Shown here: positions 1 through 11,779 of the stretch, piece by piece | Position numbering within the stretch: the stretch's first letter is position 1 | How the letters are laid out: the number at the start of each line of letters is the position of its first letter | Assembly (NCBI GenBank): GCA_021014325.1 | Contig: CM037461.1 | Span: 11,189,501-11,253,500, forward strand | Length of the DNA: 64,000 bases | DNA from: Plazaster borealis | Lineage: Eukaryota > Echinodermata > Asteroidea > Forcipulatida > Labidiasteridae | Reading direction: 5' to 3' | The notes under the pieces: model-generated | What the model was told of the DNA's origin: nothing | The model's input: only the letters and a program-made list of their open reading frames with translations | The model's database searches: none | Translations under genes and position numbers: made by a program

Positions 1-375
1 GTTTAATTCCTGCCATGCCCTCATTGTCTCGCTCAGCTGAAGAGAATACGCAACATTTTCATATAGATATTATTATAACAAAGTAGCCACATCTGGATAC
101 TGCATGCATATTCATAAGAATGAGTAAACAAGACTTCCGCCACTAACCAATGGGGTCTTGCCTTTTGCGCGCATTATAGTAATGAGTCATTGGCTTCGAG
201 ACAGAACCGTCAAGGCGTTGTTTCGGTGAGTGTCGCATACAGCTCACACAAGCACGCGCATACCGTACTGCACACACAGACACCGTGCACACAGCTCGGG
301 CGAGGTAGCTCGGGTGGGTAGCGCGGCGCAAATAAAATAAAAATGAAAACAATAAAATAAAATTGAGAAAAAAAC

Positions 376-702
376 TTGATCAAGGCTACAATACCTGCAG
401 AAGATGCAAGTAAGGCAGTTGATGGAGATGATGAAGAGGACAAGACAGAGCTGGAGGAGGAGAGGGAGGAGGAGGAAGAGGATATTCTGACTGTGGCATC
501 AAAGCGACCAAAGCTCACTAAAAACCAAACAAAGATTCCAAGTTATACCATTTATGACATAGAAAAAGAGAGGCTGGCAGTGGCGCAGGAACAGTTGGGA
601 GTGTCCAAACAAATTGCGGAGTCAATGGCAAACATCAGCCAAACCTTGAATGTGCTTTTAAATGTCAAGCTCCAGAAAAGTGGTATGACTAATGAGGGTT
701 AA
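376..702 (+). CDS. possible last exon of a small coiled-coil/acidic protein
   Basis: Open frame of 108 codons ending TAA at 700-702. It has a Glu/Asp-rich stretch (about residues 14-37), a basic SKRPKLTKNQTK segment, then a likely helix (ERLAVAQEQLGVSKQIAESM) and a short hydrophobic end. This layout recalls the C-terminal end of Myb/SANT-like proteins found near Harbinger-type transposons, but no SANT domain is visible. The first ATG may not be a true start: sequence before it (about 360-390) is A-rich and could hold a splice acceptor. No neighbouring gene supports it. Alternatives are a chance frame or a TE fragment. Confidence 0.4.
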   Translation: MIKATIPAEDASKAVDGDDEEDKTELEEEREEEEEDILTVASKRPKLTKNQTKIPSYTIYDIEKERLAVAQEQLGVSKQIAESMANISQTLNVLLNVKLQKSGMTNEG

Positions 703-2330
703 AAAATTAATTCTAGGATGTTTGTGTTGGTCTATCTTGTTTTGCCCAGAGCAGAGCCATATTTTAATGGATATTTATATATATTTATATATATCTAAAA
801 CCACCAAAAGGCCAACCTTTGGTCATCCTAATGCTACTTGGGCGTTATGACGTCCAAACTGCAGTCGTCATTAAGCCAATGTGATTTTAAAAAAACTTTT
901 CATATTTGTTCAATGAATTTTCTGAGAATTTTTCTGGGAACATTGAAAACGTTACAACGTAGATTATATACAATAACATTTTCTGAGAAAATTACGTTAC
1001 AATTAGTTTAGGTACCTTCAGTTAACTGATTCAAAACCATGACTTTTCAATATTAAATCCAATTAGTTACTCTAACAAAATGTGCACGTGGTAAATAGCA
1101 CCTATTGTAACAATGTTTAACCGTTTTTAAACTTATACTAACTTCAGTTCGAAATTTTTTTTTTTTTTTTGAAATACCATCAATTTGTTAAGGCGCCCTC
1201 TTGTGACAATATTTGATTATTTTCCTTGCTTCCGTTAGCATTGTTTGTTGACAGATTCTGAGGTGGAAGGGGGCAGTTCAAATTTACTTCGCTCAAAGGT
1301 ACGGACATAAGTACCCTACTTATGAGACTCGGGTGGCCCAATGCCTCCGCCACGAAATTCCTTTGCTGAAAACAGTCTTTACCGTAATTTCTAATTATGT
1401 AACAAAGGAAATAAATTATGATGAAAAAGACGCGATCAGTGTGAATAATTTTATTTAAATGGAAATAAATGAAATTAAATGTGGAAACAATAAGTGTTTC
1501 GGCTATTGAGATTATGCTCGCCGCGGCAAACACCCCACGGGTCTCGCCACCGCTCCCGCCTTGAAAGTACTAGAACTAAAGCGAAAGGTAGAAATCACTC
1601 TCAAAAGATGGATAAACACAGCATGGTTCATAAACTAAATAAGCGTAGGACCAGTCTCTGTTTATGCAGAGTGTTTAATTTTAATAAAGCGCAATAATAA
1701 ACGAGTTTCAATAAGAAACAAAAATAAAAATAAGAAAAAATCAGTGACCAGAAAGGGCACTGGGCACTGTGCCCCCCTTACCTTTTCCGGATAGACTTAT
1801 TCTCTCACAGAGGGGAAAAAAACCAGTTCAAACTTGTTGCTATTATCAAGATAAAGAAATGTTAATGAAAATGCACCCACAGAATAGTTTCAAGGTTTTT
1901 TTCTTGGACCGTTGGCCCAGACCCCAGCCAAATACCCCCCCCCCCTTTTTTTTAAAAATAAGAACAGATTAAGTCCGCTGCCCCCACAAAATAAAACAAA
2001 ACAAAACAAGACCACCCACCAAAAAACCCCCAAAACAAACAATTAAAACAAACAAACCAGAGTTTTAAATTATTTTGCGCATACGATAAGGTTGTGAAGG
2101 CAGAAATTATTCATCTTCACAGTTTTTACAAGGTCGTGTTTTAGCCATCAGCCCCCATGGTTCCCTTTAGTGCCCCAACACCCACCACCAAACCATGCCA
2201 GGCCGCTGCACTCTCTACCCCGTACCCCTCTGTCAAGTTGGCGCAGGTTTTACTCTCAAAATCCGAACAACCATCACAGCAACATAAATTTCGACCAAAA
2301 GATGATGGATTTCAAAATAAATATCTTTTC
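703..2330. other. no gene seen; AT-rich and simple-sequence DNA
   Basis: Short frames only. It contains a TA-rich run near 772-796, a poly-T tract near 1,157-1,170, poly-C near 1,936-1,946, and A/C-rich low-complexity sequence at 1,980-2,060. I recognise no protein motif on either strand. Confidence 0.6.
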
Positions 2331-2334
2331 AGTT

Positions 2335-2715
2335 TATTGTCTACCACTAAACTGAAACGCCATCTTAAGGCGACCACATTTCAGCCCCATAAGACGACTA
2401 TACAGACAAACACTACCATATGATGACCAACAAAAGACAGCAGCTTAGGGCGACCACATTTCAACCCCCATAAGACGACCATACAGACAAACACTACCAT
2501 ATGATGACCAACAAAAAACACCATCTTTGGGCGACCAGATTTCAACCCCCATAAGACGACCATACAAACAAACACTACCATATGATGACCAACAAAAAAC
2601 ACCATCTTAGGGCAACCAGATTTCAACCCCCATAAGACGACCATACAGACAAACACTACCATACAGATGGTGACCAACAAATATAAACTCGGTCTTAAGA
2701 CGACCATACCCCACT
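2335..2715. repeat. 81-bp minisatellite, about 4.6 copies
   Basis: The motif accatatgatgaccaacaaa recurs at 2,415, 2,496, 2,577 and 2,658, exactly 81 bases apart. Because 81 is divisible by three, the array gives an open frame on the minus strand (2,381-2,707) that repeats a 27-residue unit. I treat that as a by-product of the period, not a gene. Confidence 0.85.
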
Positions 2716-2767
2716 ATATCTAACCTATATCTAACCACAACAATCCTACTCGCAGTGGTATTGAAAA

Positions 2768-3000
2768 GTGTCAGGATACTTTACTTTGTTAATTTCAACC
2801 GAGGACCCACGTGATTACAGACCTAATAAGGGAGAACATGCGTCCTGAATACATTTCCTCGCCAGTTGTTTGTGAACACGTGAAGGGCTTCAAAAAGGTA
2901 TCAGGATACTTTACCTTGAACATTTCAAACGAGGAACCACGTGTTCACAAACCTAACTAGTGACGAGGACATGTGTTCAGGACGCCGCTAGCTAGGTTTG
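2768..3000. repeat. direct repeat pair, about 129 bp apart
   Basis: The segment starting tcaggatactttactttg near 2,771 recurs near 2,900 as tcaggatactttaccttg, and both run on to a CACGTG-containing end. Copies are imperfect. Nothing coding is evident. Confidence 0.6.
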
Positions 3001-3343
3001 TTAACATGTGGGTCTTGAAGTGAACAAATTAAATTGTGTAAAGTGTCTGCAGTTATTCGTTTAGATAGAGCTAGACCCTTACGAAGCTAGCTGGCGAGGA
3101 TTTGCCTCCTGCTGAACACTCAAAATAGGCAATAGGCCTATATACAAATAGGGAGACTTGTATATGTGTTTTGTTGGCACTGTGGAAATTTTATTATGTC
3201 TGAATAAATCATTTAAACAGAGGACTTCAACTACGGGAAAGGGGGCCAGTTATTATTGCGTGATAAACATATTAGAGTTATTAAAACTGGAACCAGTGTA
3301 CAGGGTTTGCATTCGTTTGGTGAGAAAAAGAACAAAAGGCAAG

Positions 3344-3652
3344 ATGGCACGGTCAGATTCAATTGAAATGTCAGTACTAATGCCTAGCACCGAGCCATTA
3401 ACTTCAAATAAGAGGGCAGAAATTATTCCCTGGGTTAGATCCACTACTGCTAATCAGAGGCTTGGACAGTCAACGACAACAACTGCTAATCCTGTGTGGA
3501 CTGATGTGATTGGGTATGTCATGAAAAACAGGAGAGACATTTAGCATCTGGCCATATCAATCATGCTGGTGTGCTTTTTGTTAAGCTTCATCGCCGGCTA
3601 TTTGATTTATCATCCATGTACTATGAAAGCCCAATTTGGATCAGACGTGTGA
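3344..3652 (+). pseudogene. possible N-terminal exon of a single-pass membrane protein, interrupted by a stop
   Basis: An ATG at 3,344 opens a hydrophilic, Ser/Thr-rich segment of 66 residues (MARSDSIEMSVLMP...). It meets TAG at 3,542-3,544, and the same frame continues into a strongly hydrophobic stretch (IMLVCFLLSFIAGYLIY) ending TGA at 3,650-3,652. A short cytoplasmic tail followed by one transmembrane helix is the layout of a type II membrane protein, loosely like transferrin-receptor or NAALADase N-termini. That resemblance is weak. The in-frame stop makes this a pseudogene, a coincidence, or two exons. Confidence 0.25.
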
Positions 3653-4267
3653 TAAGGAGATGTTTTTCATGTCCAAAAAAACTTGTTCCTGATATAGGCC
3701 CAGGGTTAATATCTTTTGGAGAATATCTCATGGGATTAATCATTGAAATGAAAGTTTTTGAAAGTATAATTTCTTTATTCCACGTAGAGCTTGACTGTGC
3801 CGAGTAAAACTATGAACACAAAATTTATGACATTCTCACAAGCTACGGTTCACACCGAAAACAAAACACAGCTAAAACCCATTGTTGAACCATTTTCTTT
3901 TTAAGCTGTTGTACATGATGCAGGTATAGTTTGTTAGGATATTTTTTAAAAAATTGCCGAAAAAATTTAGTTCAGTTCAAGCCCTGATTGAAAGTGTTTT
4001 TGTTTTCTTCCCTACAGATTGACCTGCAACAGCTATGTATAACTTACTGCAACAGACGAAAATGGAAACTAATGTCAAGAGTGCATGGAAACAGTCACAT
4101 CAATTATACATTATTAGTTATCACACGCGCGCTCATGGAATACAGAGAAATATAGCGCTTCTGCATCCTATATCCAATGAGGCCAAAGCGCTTCTGCTTT
4201 CCATATCCAACATGGCCGACCGATTTGGATATGGGACGTAAATGGGCTAAATTTATTTAAGCGAACT

Positions 4268-4400
4268 TGACGCACAGAAGAAGGCAATACGTGGTGTTTG
4301 AACAGCTGCACGTTTTACGTAAACTTACCTAAAGATAGCACAATACGCAGAGTTTGAACAGCGCAATACGGGGAGTTTGAACAGCGCAATGTGCAGAGTG
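4268..4400. repeat. short tandem repeat, about 23-26 bp unit
   Basis: The motif caatacgcagagtttgaaca and variants recur at least three to four times in this stretch, with the later copies adjacent to one another. Confidence 0.6.
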
Positions 4401-4529
4401 TGATATGGGCTATGCGGTATATATCACACTCCTTGTTGCTATGGATCTACTAATCAGAATCAAGGATTCAAGTTTGCTTGAAGATAATATACAAATCTTC
4501 CTCGGTGCGTTCTATCTTCCTGAGGCGGT

Positions 4530-5620
4530 CGTAGTTTTAACCATAGGACGAGTAAATGCAGTCATTATATGTTTATAATAATACCCCAAACACCCAAACA
4601 TATATGTGCCAAGACGTCTAGCCAAGAAGCTGCTGTTGCTATGGGTATAGTACATTGGTTGTTATGGGGTAGTACACTGGCTGCTATGGGATAGTATATC
4701 GGTTTCTACAGGTATACCTTGTTTGCTGCGTTTATAGGGCATCGCGTTCGCGTGGTTTTCAGTAAAAATAACTTATCATGTGATGCGTTCTAAACCTATC
4801 AAAAGGTATATATTATTAAGGGTGTTATGTGGGTTTATATCACAGATATTTGCTATATGGGTCGACAAATCTGAATTAAGATTTAAGTTTGTTGGAAGAT
4901 TATATGGAAAATGCCTTCTTTATGACTTTTTATATGTATTTTTATAAAACCCCTTACAAGGACTCTGCCTTTTGATTGGTTTAGACCGTGGCACAAAATA
5001 TGTCTTTCATTTACTAGAAACCACACGAAAGTGACACACTCACTTTACACGCAGCGAACAATGAATTATACCCATAGCAACCAATGTACTATCCCATAGC
5101 AACCCCATGTAATAGTCTTTTGACTATTGCATGGCAAACGACTATCACACGGCCACCGGGTTTCTAGTAAAACTAAGACATATCATGTGACGCGCTCTAA
5201 ACCAATGAAAAGGCAGAATTTTTGTAAGGGGTGTTATAATTACAACCATAGCGCTCGAACCAGTCAATATTTGTATAAATTACCTAGAAAGTTTGATATT
5301 GCCTGCTGTTAACAGTACACAAATATTGACTGCTTCCTATGCTATGGTTAAATCTACGACTCCCGAGGTGATCCTAGACCAGTTAGACCCTAGACCCTCA
5401 TAGCATAGCGATCACCGAGGGAAATCCTATAGATTTAACCATAGTACAAGTAAAAGAAGTCAATATTTGTTTTATAAAACTCATACATATATTGCTTAGA
5501 TGTCTCGGTATCAAGAAGCTGTTCTTGCTCTGGGTAGAGTATGTTGTTTGCTGCCTGTGTAGCGCACTGTGTCTGCACAGCTTTCTGGTAAAAATAAAAC
5601 ATATACAAAGTATATAGGAT
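4530..5620. repeat. complex of direct and inverted repeat copies
   Basis: Sequence near 4,535-4,745 (taaccatag, then aagaagctg, then gggtata) reappears in the same orientation near 5,437-5,600. The tract around 'ggttgctatgggatagtac' (about 4,625-4,700) is inverted at about 5,070-5,110. Two copies of a 'catatcatgtgacgcgctctaa'-type motif lie near 4,775 and 5,180, and a third lies near 8,705. This looks like several fragments of one dispersed repeat family. No gene is visible. Confidence 0.5.
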
Positions 5621-6789
5621 TTGAGGCATTGCATGGTGAGGTATCAATATATGTTTGGTTTGCGGTAACACCATGTGTATATCTACTTGCTATTTTGTTT
5701 TAGATTTTGTTCTTTGAGAACTTGTCTTGCTTGTTATTCTACTGCTGCAAAGTAGAATATTCGGAATTTGGGGGACTTCTCAGTTCTCAAATCTACTAGC
5801 TAGGTAAATTTTGTTCTATGAGAACTTGTCTTGCTTATTATTATTCTACTGCCGCAGAGTAGAATATTAGGAATTCGGGAGCTTCTCAGTTCTGAAAAGA
5901 ACTGTCCTTATTAAAGGGACACACCGGCTTCGTTGGGCTACTTAGGCTACAAAATACACTAAAACATGACTCTAAAGATCTTCCAGGAATGGAGAAGAAC
6001 AGTTGAGAAAAGAAACCATCAAATTTGGCCGTTTTTATGCATTTTTCAAAAAACAAAGGTCACGTGGGTTATCTGAACTACTTTTTTGGTTCGGATAACC
6101 CTTGTGATCTTTGAAGTTAGTTTTACTTCCAGTCGTATAAACATTAATTTACTGCACTGAATTAAACTCTGTTTTTTAACAAGAGTTCATGAATATTTGA
6201 CACACAAAAATAGGTATTCAAATTATGGATACAAGTTGTAAATAATACAAAAAAAATCAAACGTAAGATTTTATTTCAGAGAGTCCGAGCAATGGAAGCG
6301 TGTATTACAGTGCAGAGCGTGGGGACTCACTACATGCAACACAGGGGCAGTCGTGTAGTCGTGGCGAGCAGAATATCTCGGCGTTGCTAGCGCGACAGAA
6401 ACCTGCTAGCCAAGAGATAGCTGTACCTGGAAGCTCATGAACATGTGGGAGTGGTAGGTAGCCAGACCACCAACTATACGTTGTTGTTATTGCGGGTTTG
6501 CCAGTCGGTACACCTCGCTGATCGAATCCGTTGTTTCAAATTGCAACTTTTCAATGCTCTGTGTACGTTCCTTGACCCGATGTGTACCAAATGTCTGGTT
6601 ATTAAATAAGATTTATGTAAATACATAGGAATACCACTTTTATATCGACACTGCAATTAGTTTAAACTATATTTGTGACAAACAATTCCGAAAAAACGAG
6701 CCCCCCCAAAAAAACAACAACCCAAAAACAAACTGGAGCCCCTGGAGGGACAAGTGAAAAAGAAATTAAAATGTAAAAGGTAGACAAAA

Positions 6790-7265
6790 CTACCTCACTC
6801 GAAATTTCTATTGCATCCCTCGACACACAAAATTCCACAAAAAATCATTTCGTTTCCTCAAAATATTATTTAATTCGATCAAAAATATAATTTTGTCTCA
6901 CAAAATATTATTTTTCATTTTGTAAACGCAGTGTGTTTTTCTAGTTACCAAAATAGATTATTTCTAGAAAAAAAGGTTCACGTTCCCTTTAACACGCTTT
7001 CTTTCCCCTATAATACGTTTAAGTTCCACAGAAATACGCTTTCGTTCGCTTAAGATACGCATTCATTTCCTCGAAATATGATTTTGTTCGCAAGAAATAT
7101 ACTGTCGTTAGCTCGAATTTGTTGTCCGAAATATACTTTAATTCACCCGAAATATGCTTTCGCTCCCTTAAACTACATGTTCGTTCTCTCGCAATGAGAT
7201 TTTGTTCCCCAGAATGCCTCTTTCGTTCCCTCAAGATAGCTTTCGTTCCCCTGAAGTCCAATCAC
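6790..7265. repeat. degenerate short-unit array
   Basis: Recurring variants of 'cgttccctcgaaatatgattt' about 22-27 bases apart. The units are poorly conserved, which suggests an old minisatellite. The open frame on the minus strand across it is periodic and not gene-like. Confidence 0.45.
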
Positions 7266-7324
7266 ACCAATTTGTTACATTCCTTTGTGAAGTGCGACTT
7301 TGAGAGGGGACGAGTTTGTATGTG

Positions 7325-7470
7325 TGGGGGCGACTTTGCTAGGGGCAACTTTGTAGTTGGCGACTTTGTAGTTGGCGACTTTTGTAGTTGGCGACTTTGC
7401 TAGGGGCGACTTTGTAGTTGGCGACTTTGTAGTTGGCTACTATTGTAGTTGGCGACTTTGCTGAAGGGCG
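7325..7470. repeat. 15-bp minisatellite
   Basis: The unit gcgactttgtagttg repeats about eight times with small variants (ctagggg, tactattg). Confidence 0.85.
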
Positions 7471-7879
7471 AGTTGACCGGTTTCCATGTCCGTTGTTTAT
7501 ACACACTTTCAGATGGATAACGTGGACTGGATCCTCATGCCTTGTCGTGATAAACACTTTACACAAACAGAGCACCAGTCTACTTGCAATAGCATGTATC
7601 CCAAAAATTTGACACTTGCAACGGCTGGTAGAGCGTATATGATGACCTTTGACCTCTTTTTCTTCTGTCTGTCATTTCTCGTTAATTACGTGATATTTCG
7701 TATTAAAAAAACCCCCAAAACCATCCAGAAATACTTGTCTTTGATTCTACATGACTAAATTACGTAAACAGGTAACCGGCATGTGTCCCTTTATACCTGG
7801 TCGGGAGGTAGGAAATCGGGCGGGACTACACCATTCGCTATGAGGATTGGGGGGACTTCTCGTTAATAAGTACACTGTC

Positions 7880-7975
7880 GCAGAGTGAGTCTAAATAGGT
7901 CTCAACGTTTCGACTAGCTTGCTCTAGTCATCGTACGATGACTAGAGCAGGCTAGTTGAAACGTTGGTATTTAGA
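7880..7975. repeat. long hairpin-forming palindrome
   Basis: The arms read gtctaaataggtctcaacg and (complement) cgttggtatttagac, and the centre is ctagtcatcgtacgatgactag. The near-perfect inverted repeat spans about 90 bases and lies just inside the right arm of the foldback element. Confidence 0.8.
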
Positions 7976-8269
7976 CTCGATGACTAGAGCCAGGTAGTAG
8001 TTAAAAAGAACAACAGTTCTTTTCAGAACTGAGAAGTCTCCTGAATTCCGAATATTCTACTCTGCGGCAGTAGAATAATAACCAAGACAAGTTCTCATAC
8101 AACAAAATTTACCGAGCAAGTAGATTTAAGAACTGAGAAGTCCCCCGAATTCCGAATATTCTACTCTGTGGCAGTAGAATAATAAGCAATTCAAGCTCTA
8201 AAAGAACAAAATCTACCTAGCACGTAGATATGCACATGGTGTTACGGCAAACCAAACACCTATGTATAC

Positions 8270-9540
8270 AAAGTATATAAGCCAAGTACCCGGATCTCAG
8301 ACAAATGTGTCAAGTTTCACTAATATACGCACGCGTACAAGTTCAAGTTACATGTTAACTCGCTTGTACTGACTATGGTACTAAAAGTGCAGTTTGGTGC
8401 ATGGATGATGAAGTGATCGCATAAGTGGTTGAATGTTTGTCTGACAGCTTGGATATTTTTAGCAAAAGTGACGTCATTAGTGCAGAGTGCTATCCTTTAC
8501 AAGCCAGATACTAGTAACATTCATGCACAGGGTAAATACGCAAGCGTCGCAGACTGCGGCTTTACAAAGCATTTGTGGATGGTAAACAGGTGCAGTACAC
8601 CAGTTCAACCATCGCTAGCTACATGCCATACACCTGGAAAGGTAGCGCGAATTTAAATGTAAATCCTGGTTTTCCCGAATTCGTGAAATGTTCATGAAAG
8701 ATAAAACATATCATGTGATGTTTTCTAATCCAATCACAACATGAAAGTATGGTGCGTTACAGTCATTTTAATTAAGACTTGTACTTTTTATACTTTTTTG
8801 GACACAACTGATTTGTTTGCTATTGTTAAATACACATGACAGATTTATAAAACAGACATTGGTTTCTCTGGACAATAAATATGCAACCTCATGCAATAAG
8901 CTTTAATTTGTGATATTATTTCCAGTTAAACTTGTTGAAATTCCCTATAGCTGATCTACAGTCTGTGCCTGGCTGGTCTCCTTATAAGTATTCATTAATA
9001 GGAATGTTTATGGAGAACCAACATTCCAAGTATATTCTCTGTGTCATAGCCAAGTACTTTTTGGTTGGGTATTATCCTGCCCTGTACGAAGGTGGCCAAG
9101 TAGTATTTGACTACAAGTATAATTGGGCCATTGACTTCAAGTATTCCATAACGAACCAAGTCCAACAGCCGCGTACAAGTACAATATGGATCTCCGATTA
9201 AGAGTAGGCCTACTTTATATATAAAAATTCTTACTTATTTCTAGACGAAAATATATACTTGCTAGGATAACAATCTTTTAAACATGAGTACATCATAGAC
9301 AACTTGAATTGTCACAAGCCCAATCAGCTAGATAGAAGCCCTTTTTGTGGGGCATGCAAGCTCAATTTCACTAGGTAATAATACCTTTTAACTTGGTAGC
9401 TTGCTATAATGGTATAATAACATGTCAGCTTGCGTGAATCATGCTTTTAAAAATTAAAACATTAATGAAGAAGAAATCGTTTGTTGTTCAACTTTCAAGC
9501 ATAAACGGCCTCGGCCCACGGTGTTGGCCTTTTTAGTTTT
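8270..9540. other. no convincing gene
   Basis: Contains one more copy of the 'acatatcatgtgatg' repeat (about 8,708). An 89-codon plus frame at 8,932-9,201 has no motif I recognise. Confidence 0.5.
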
Positions 9541-9554
9541 AAACAGTTTTATTT

Positions 9555-9915
9555 GTGGTACTTTTTGTACGACACAAAACACAATGTCGAAAGCTTCCCT
9601 TAAAATATTACTTGCTGAGGTGCTGTAAGTTTTGAGATTGAAATTAATTTTCGTCTCGGGAGACTTGCATTTTTTTTTTTTTTAGCATGTAAAAAAATAA
9701 ATCAACGTTTTTACCAGTGCTGGTTACAGATACTGGCCTGGCATGGTAAACACGTTTTACATGCTAAAAATGTTGTCTCTGTCCCGAAACTTGCAGCACC
9801 TCAGCAAGTGATATTTTAAAGCATAGAGTAAAAGGAAGCCTTCCACCATCATCTTCAAACCGTGTAAATTTGTGAATCTGTGGACATTGTGTTTTTTGTT
9901 CTATGTACCAGTACA
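9555..9915. repeat. foldback repeat (family with 'acaaaacacaatgtc' ends)
   Basis: The left arm, running through ttaaaatattacttgctgag (about 9,600-9,620), is inverted as ctcagcaagtgatattttaa (about 9,798-9,820). The outer ends carry gacacaaaacacaatgtc and its complement. Arms of the same family recur singly at 11,540-11,775 and 17,056-17,195. Confidence 0.65.
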
Positions 9916-10890
9916 TGTAAATCTACCACTCACAGTGTATGTAGCATGCTCATCTCTGAAGGAAACGGAAAGACCCCGTCTGATAATAATACACACAAAT
10001 CTTATGACAAAAAATCAACAAAAGAGCTTTTTGTCAATTCAATGTGGTCTGCCTTTTTATGCAATGGTGTTATCGGTATAATTCATCGTTAAATAATTAC
10101 CCCCACCCCCCCCCCCCAAAAAGAGAAAAGGTTATTGATTTTGTTTTCCCTTGGGTTAACTACAATCAAATCCACACTTCTTGTAGATGACCCTTCTACT
10201 TGTAGATTGCCTTCATTGCTTACAAACAAGATAATTAAAAAGACTCACTGACAATAATAATAGTAACAAAACAATTCACAAATGAATTATTCATTTCTCT
10301 GTTTCCATTTAACGTTATAATAAATAATAAATACAAATCATTCATTCTCATTCAAAATTGTTTTTGTTAAGACGGTCTTCTTGGCAAACTATCACAAAGG
10401 GATACTACATCAAGCTGGCATTAACACCCCATTCAAATAATTTAAGTCTATTTTTTATACATGTAAATCTTGCAGTCTAATAAAAACAATAAGGAGTAGA
10501 GTTCTCGGCCTAATTTCAAAAAGCTGTCAGGCAAAGAAAACAATTCTTGACAATTGTTGTTCTGCTAAGCAAAGATTTAGTGGGGCACTTCGTAAAATTT
10601 AATGCAGTTAGGCTGGTGACCTGTTTCTGCTTAGCAATACTATTCGGTGATTAGCAAATTTGTTGTGCTTACAGGCTTTATGAAATTAGGCCCAGGTGAT
10701 TTGCCTCTACAAGCCTGGCTGATAGAGGTATTGAACAAGATTCATTAAGTGTTCATGCCCCGTAATATGGGGGGAATGAGGGAGGAATGGTCCTGTACTG
10801 AAAGTGAAACAATATTCACCAAAAATACAAAAAGCTATTCGATGTTGTATCAACATGTCAATTTGAATCTCAATCAAAAAAATGAACTGT
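9916..10890. other. no gene seen
   Basis: AT-rich, with a poly-C run near 10,100-10,120. No protein motif on either strand. Confidence 0.55.
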
Positions 10891-10897
10891 TCTTTAC

Positions 10898-11096
10898 AAG
10901 ACGTGTTGAAGGTGTGCCTCCTGCCTCTGCAATGTAGCGCTCTTCATTGCTTCCTCGCAGTTGACGGTCCTGTTGATGAGGTTGTTGTTCTTCTGGCACT
11001 CCCAGCAGAGGTCAGACATTGGTCGACAACACACGATCTGTGGACATAGTTGTTTCCAAAGCTTCTTGAAGGTGGAGAGTGCTGCTGCTCTGAAGC
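10898..11096 (-). pseudogene. internal exon of a DUF7869-like gene
   Basis: The minus-strand frame reads ...STFKKLWKQLCPQ, then MSDLCWECQKNNN and RQEAHLQHV. It aligns residue by residue with STFRKFW..., RSDLCWTCQQNNN and HEIHLQHAT in the fuller gene at 40,999-43,930. A pyrimidine-rich acceptor (TTTCTTGCTGTTTAG) precedes base 11,096 and a GTAAAG donor follows base 10,898. Joined in phase to the exon at 17,224-17,505 it restores the order seen in the 42-kb copy. The catalytic part expected downstream is not found between 1 and 10,897, so the gene is truncated or continues outside the window. The family name is from memory; the similarity between the two copies is seen directly. Confidence 0.7.
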
Positions 11097-11539
11097 CTAA
11101 ACAGCAAGAAACGAATATCATCTTAGCAGATACTCCATGGAATAATTAAAACTGGAACAACGATTCAAAAAAGAGATGTGCTTCAAAACCAAATCTTTTT
11201 CATTAACAAAGGCAAGTCAAATATACTTTTGAATTGTACTGTTTTTCTAAAAAGAATGACAACATTCATGTATCAGAACTTCAACAAACAAATTCTGAAA
11301 CAATTTTTTTTTTCTTCAAATTCTTTGGCTGCTCACTTTACTCTCCCCCTTTATAAGTAAAATCACTCCAATTCAACAAGAGAAAAACCGGCCAGTTATT
11401 TTGTTGAATAATATTTCTGCTGAGGCTTGGTTTGTAATCTTGTCACTGTTTTTGCACCTTTGGGTTAATGCAGGCAATTTTATTTAGATGGGGCCCCAAT
11501 ATTTTATTTTTTTATTTTATAAAACAACCCTGGCATTAT

Positions 11540-11775
11540 GAAAGGGTTTGGGTACTTTTTGTAGCACACAAAACACAATGTCCACAGATTTGCATTCAAC
11601 TTACACAGTTTGAAGATAATGATGGTAGAAAGCTTCCCATAAAATAATAACGGCCGGGGTGCTGTAGTTTCATGAGAAATGAGTAAAACAAGTCAGGAAA
11701 TTGATTATTGTCTCAATGAGCTGAAAATTATTTTAGCATGTAAAACATCTTTACCAGTTATAGACTGTGGGCCGT
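11540..11775. repeat. left arm of an inverted-repeat pair
   Basis: Shares 'cacacaaaacacaatgtcca', 'aagcttccc', 'ggggtgctgtag' and 'gactgtgggcc' with the foldback at 9.56-9.92 kb. It is inverted relative to 17,056-17,195. The two arms would bound a 5.65-kb element that fills most of the apparent intron. Confidence 0.55.
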
Positions 11776-11779
11776 GGCT

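Larger units (their letters stand above)
5655..8265. mobile_element. foldback element with about 265-bp inverted arms
   Basis: The left arm (about 5,655-5,925) and right arm (about 8,000-8,265) are inverted copies. The outer ends read atgtttggtttgcggtaaca and its complement. Each arm contains two tandem units of about 125-130 bp holding a conserved stretch with GAATATTCTACTCTG. The interior has degenerate repeats and a large hairpin but no recognisable protein gene, so any transposase would have to be supplied by another element. I did not find target-site duplications. Confidence 0.6.

Noticed and set aside
2381..2707. 108-codon minus frame of repeating hydrophobic units
   Set aside because: Explained by the 81-bp period of the minisatellite.
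5914..6993. Possible TTAA-bounded element (ttaaagggacacaccgg ... cgttccctttaa)
   Set aside because: Only about 10 bases of the ends match; could be chance within the surrounding foldback.
8932..9201. 89-codon plus-strand frame with Tyr/Lys-rich sequence
   Set aside because: No recognised domain, no splice or codon evidence, isolated.
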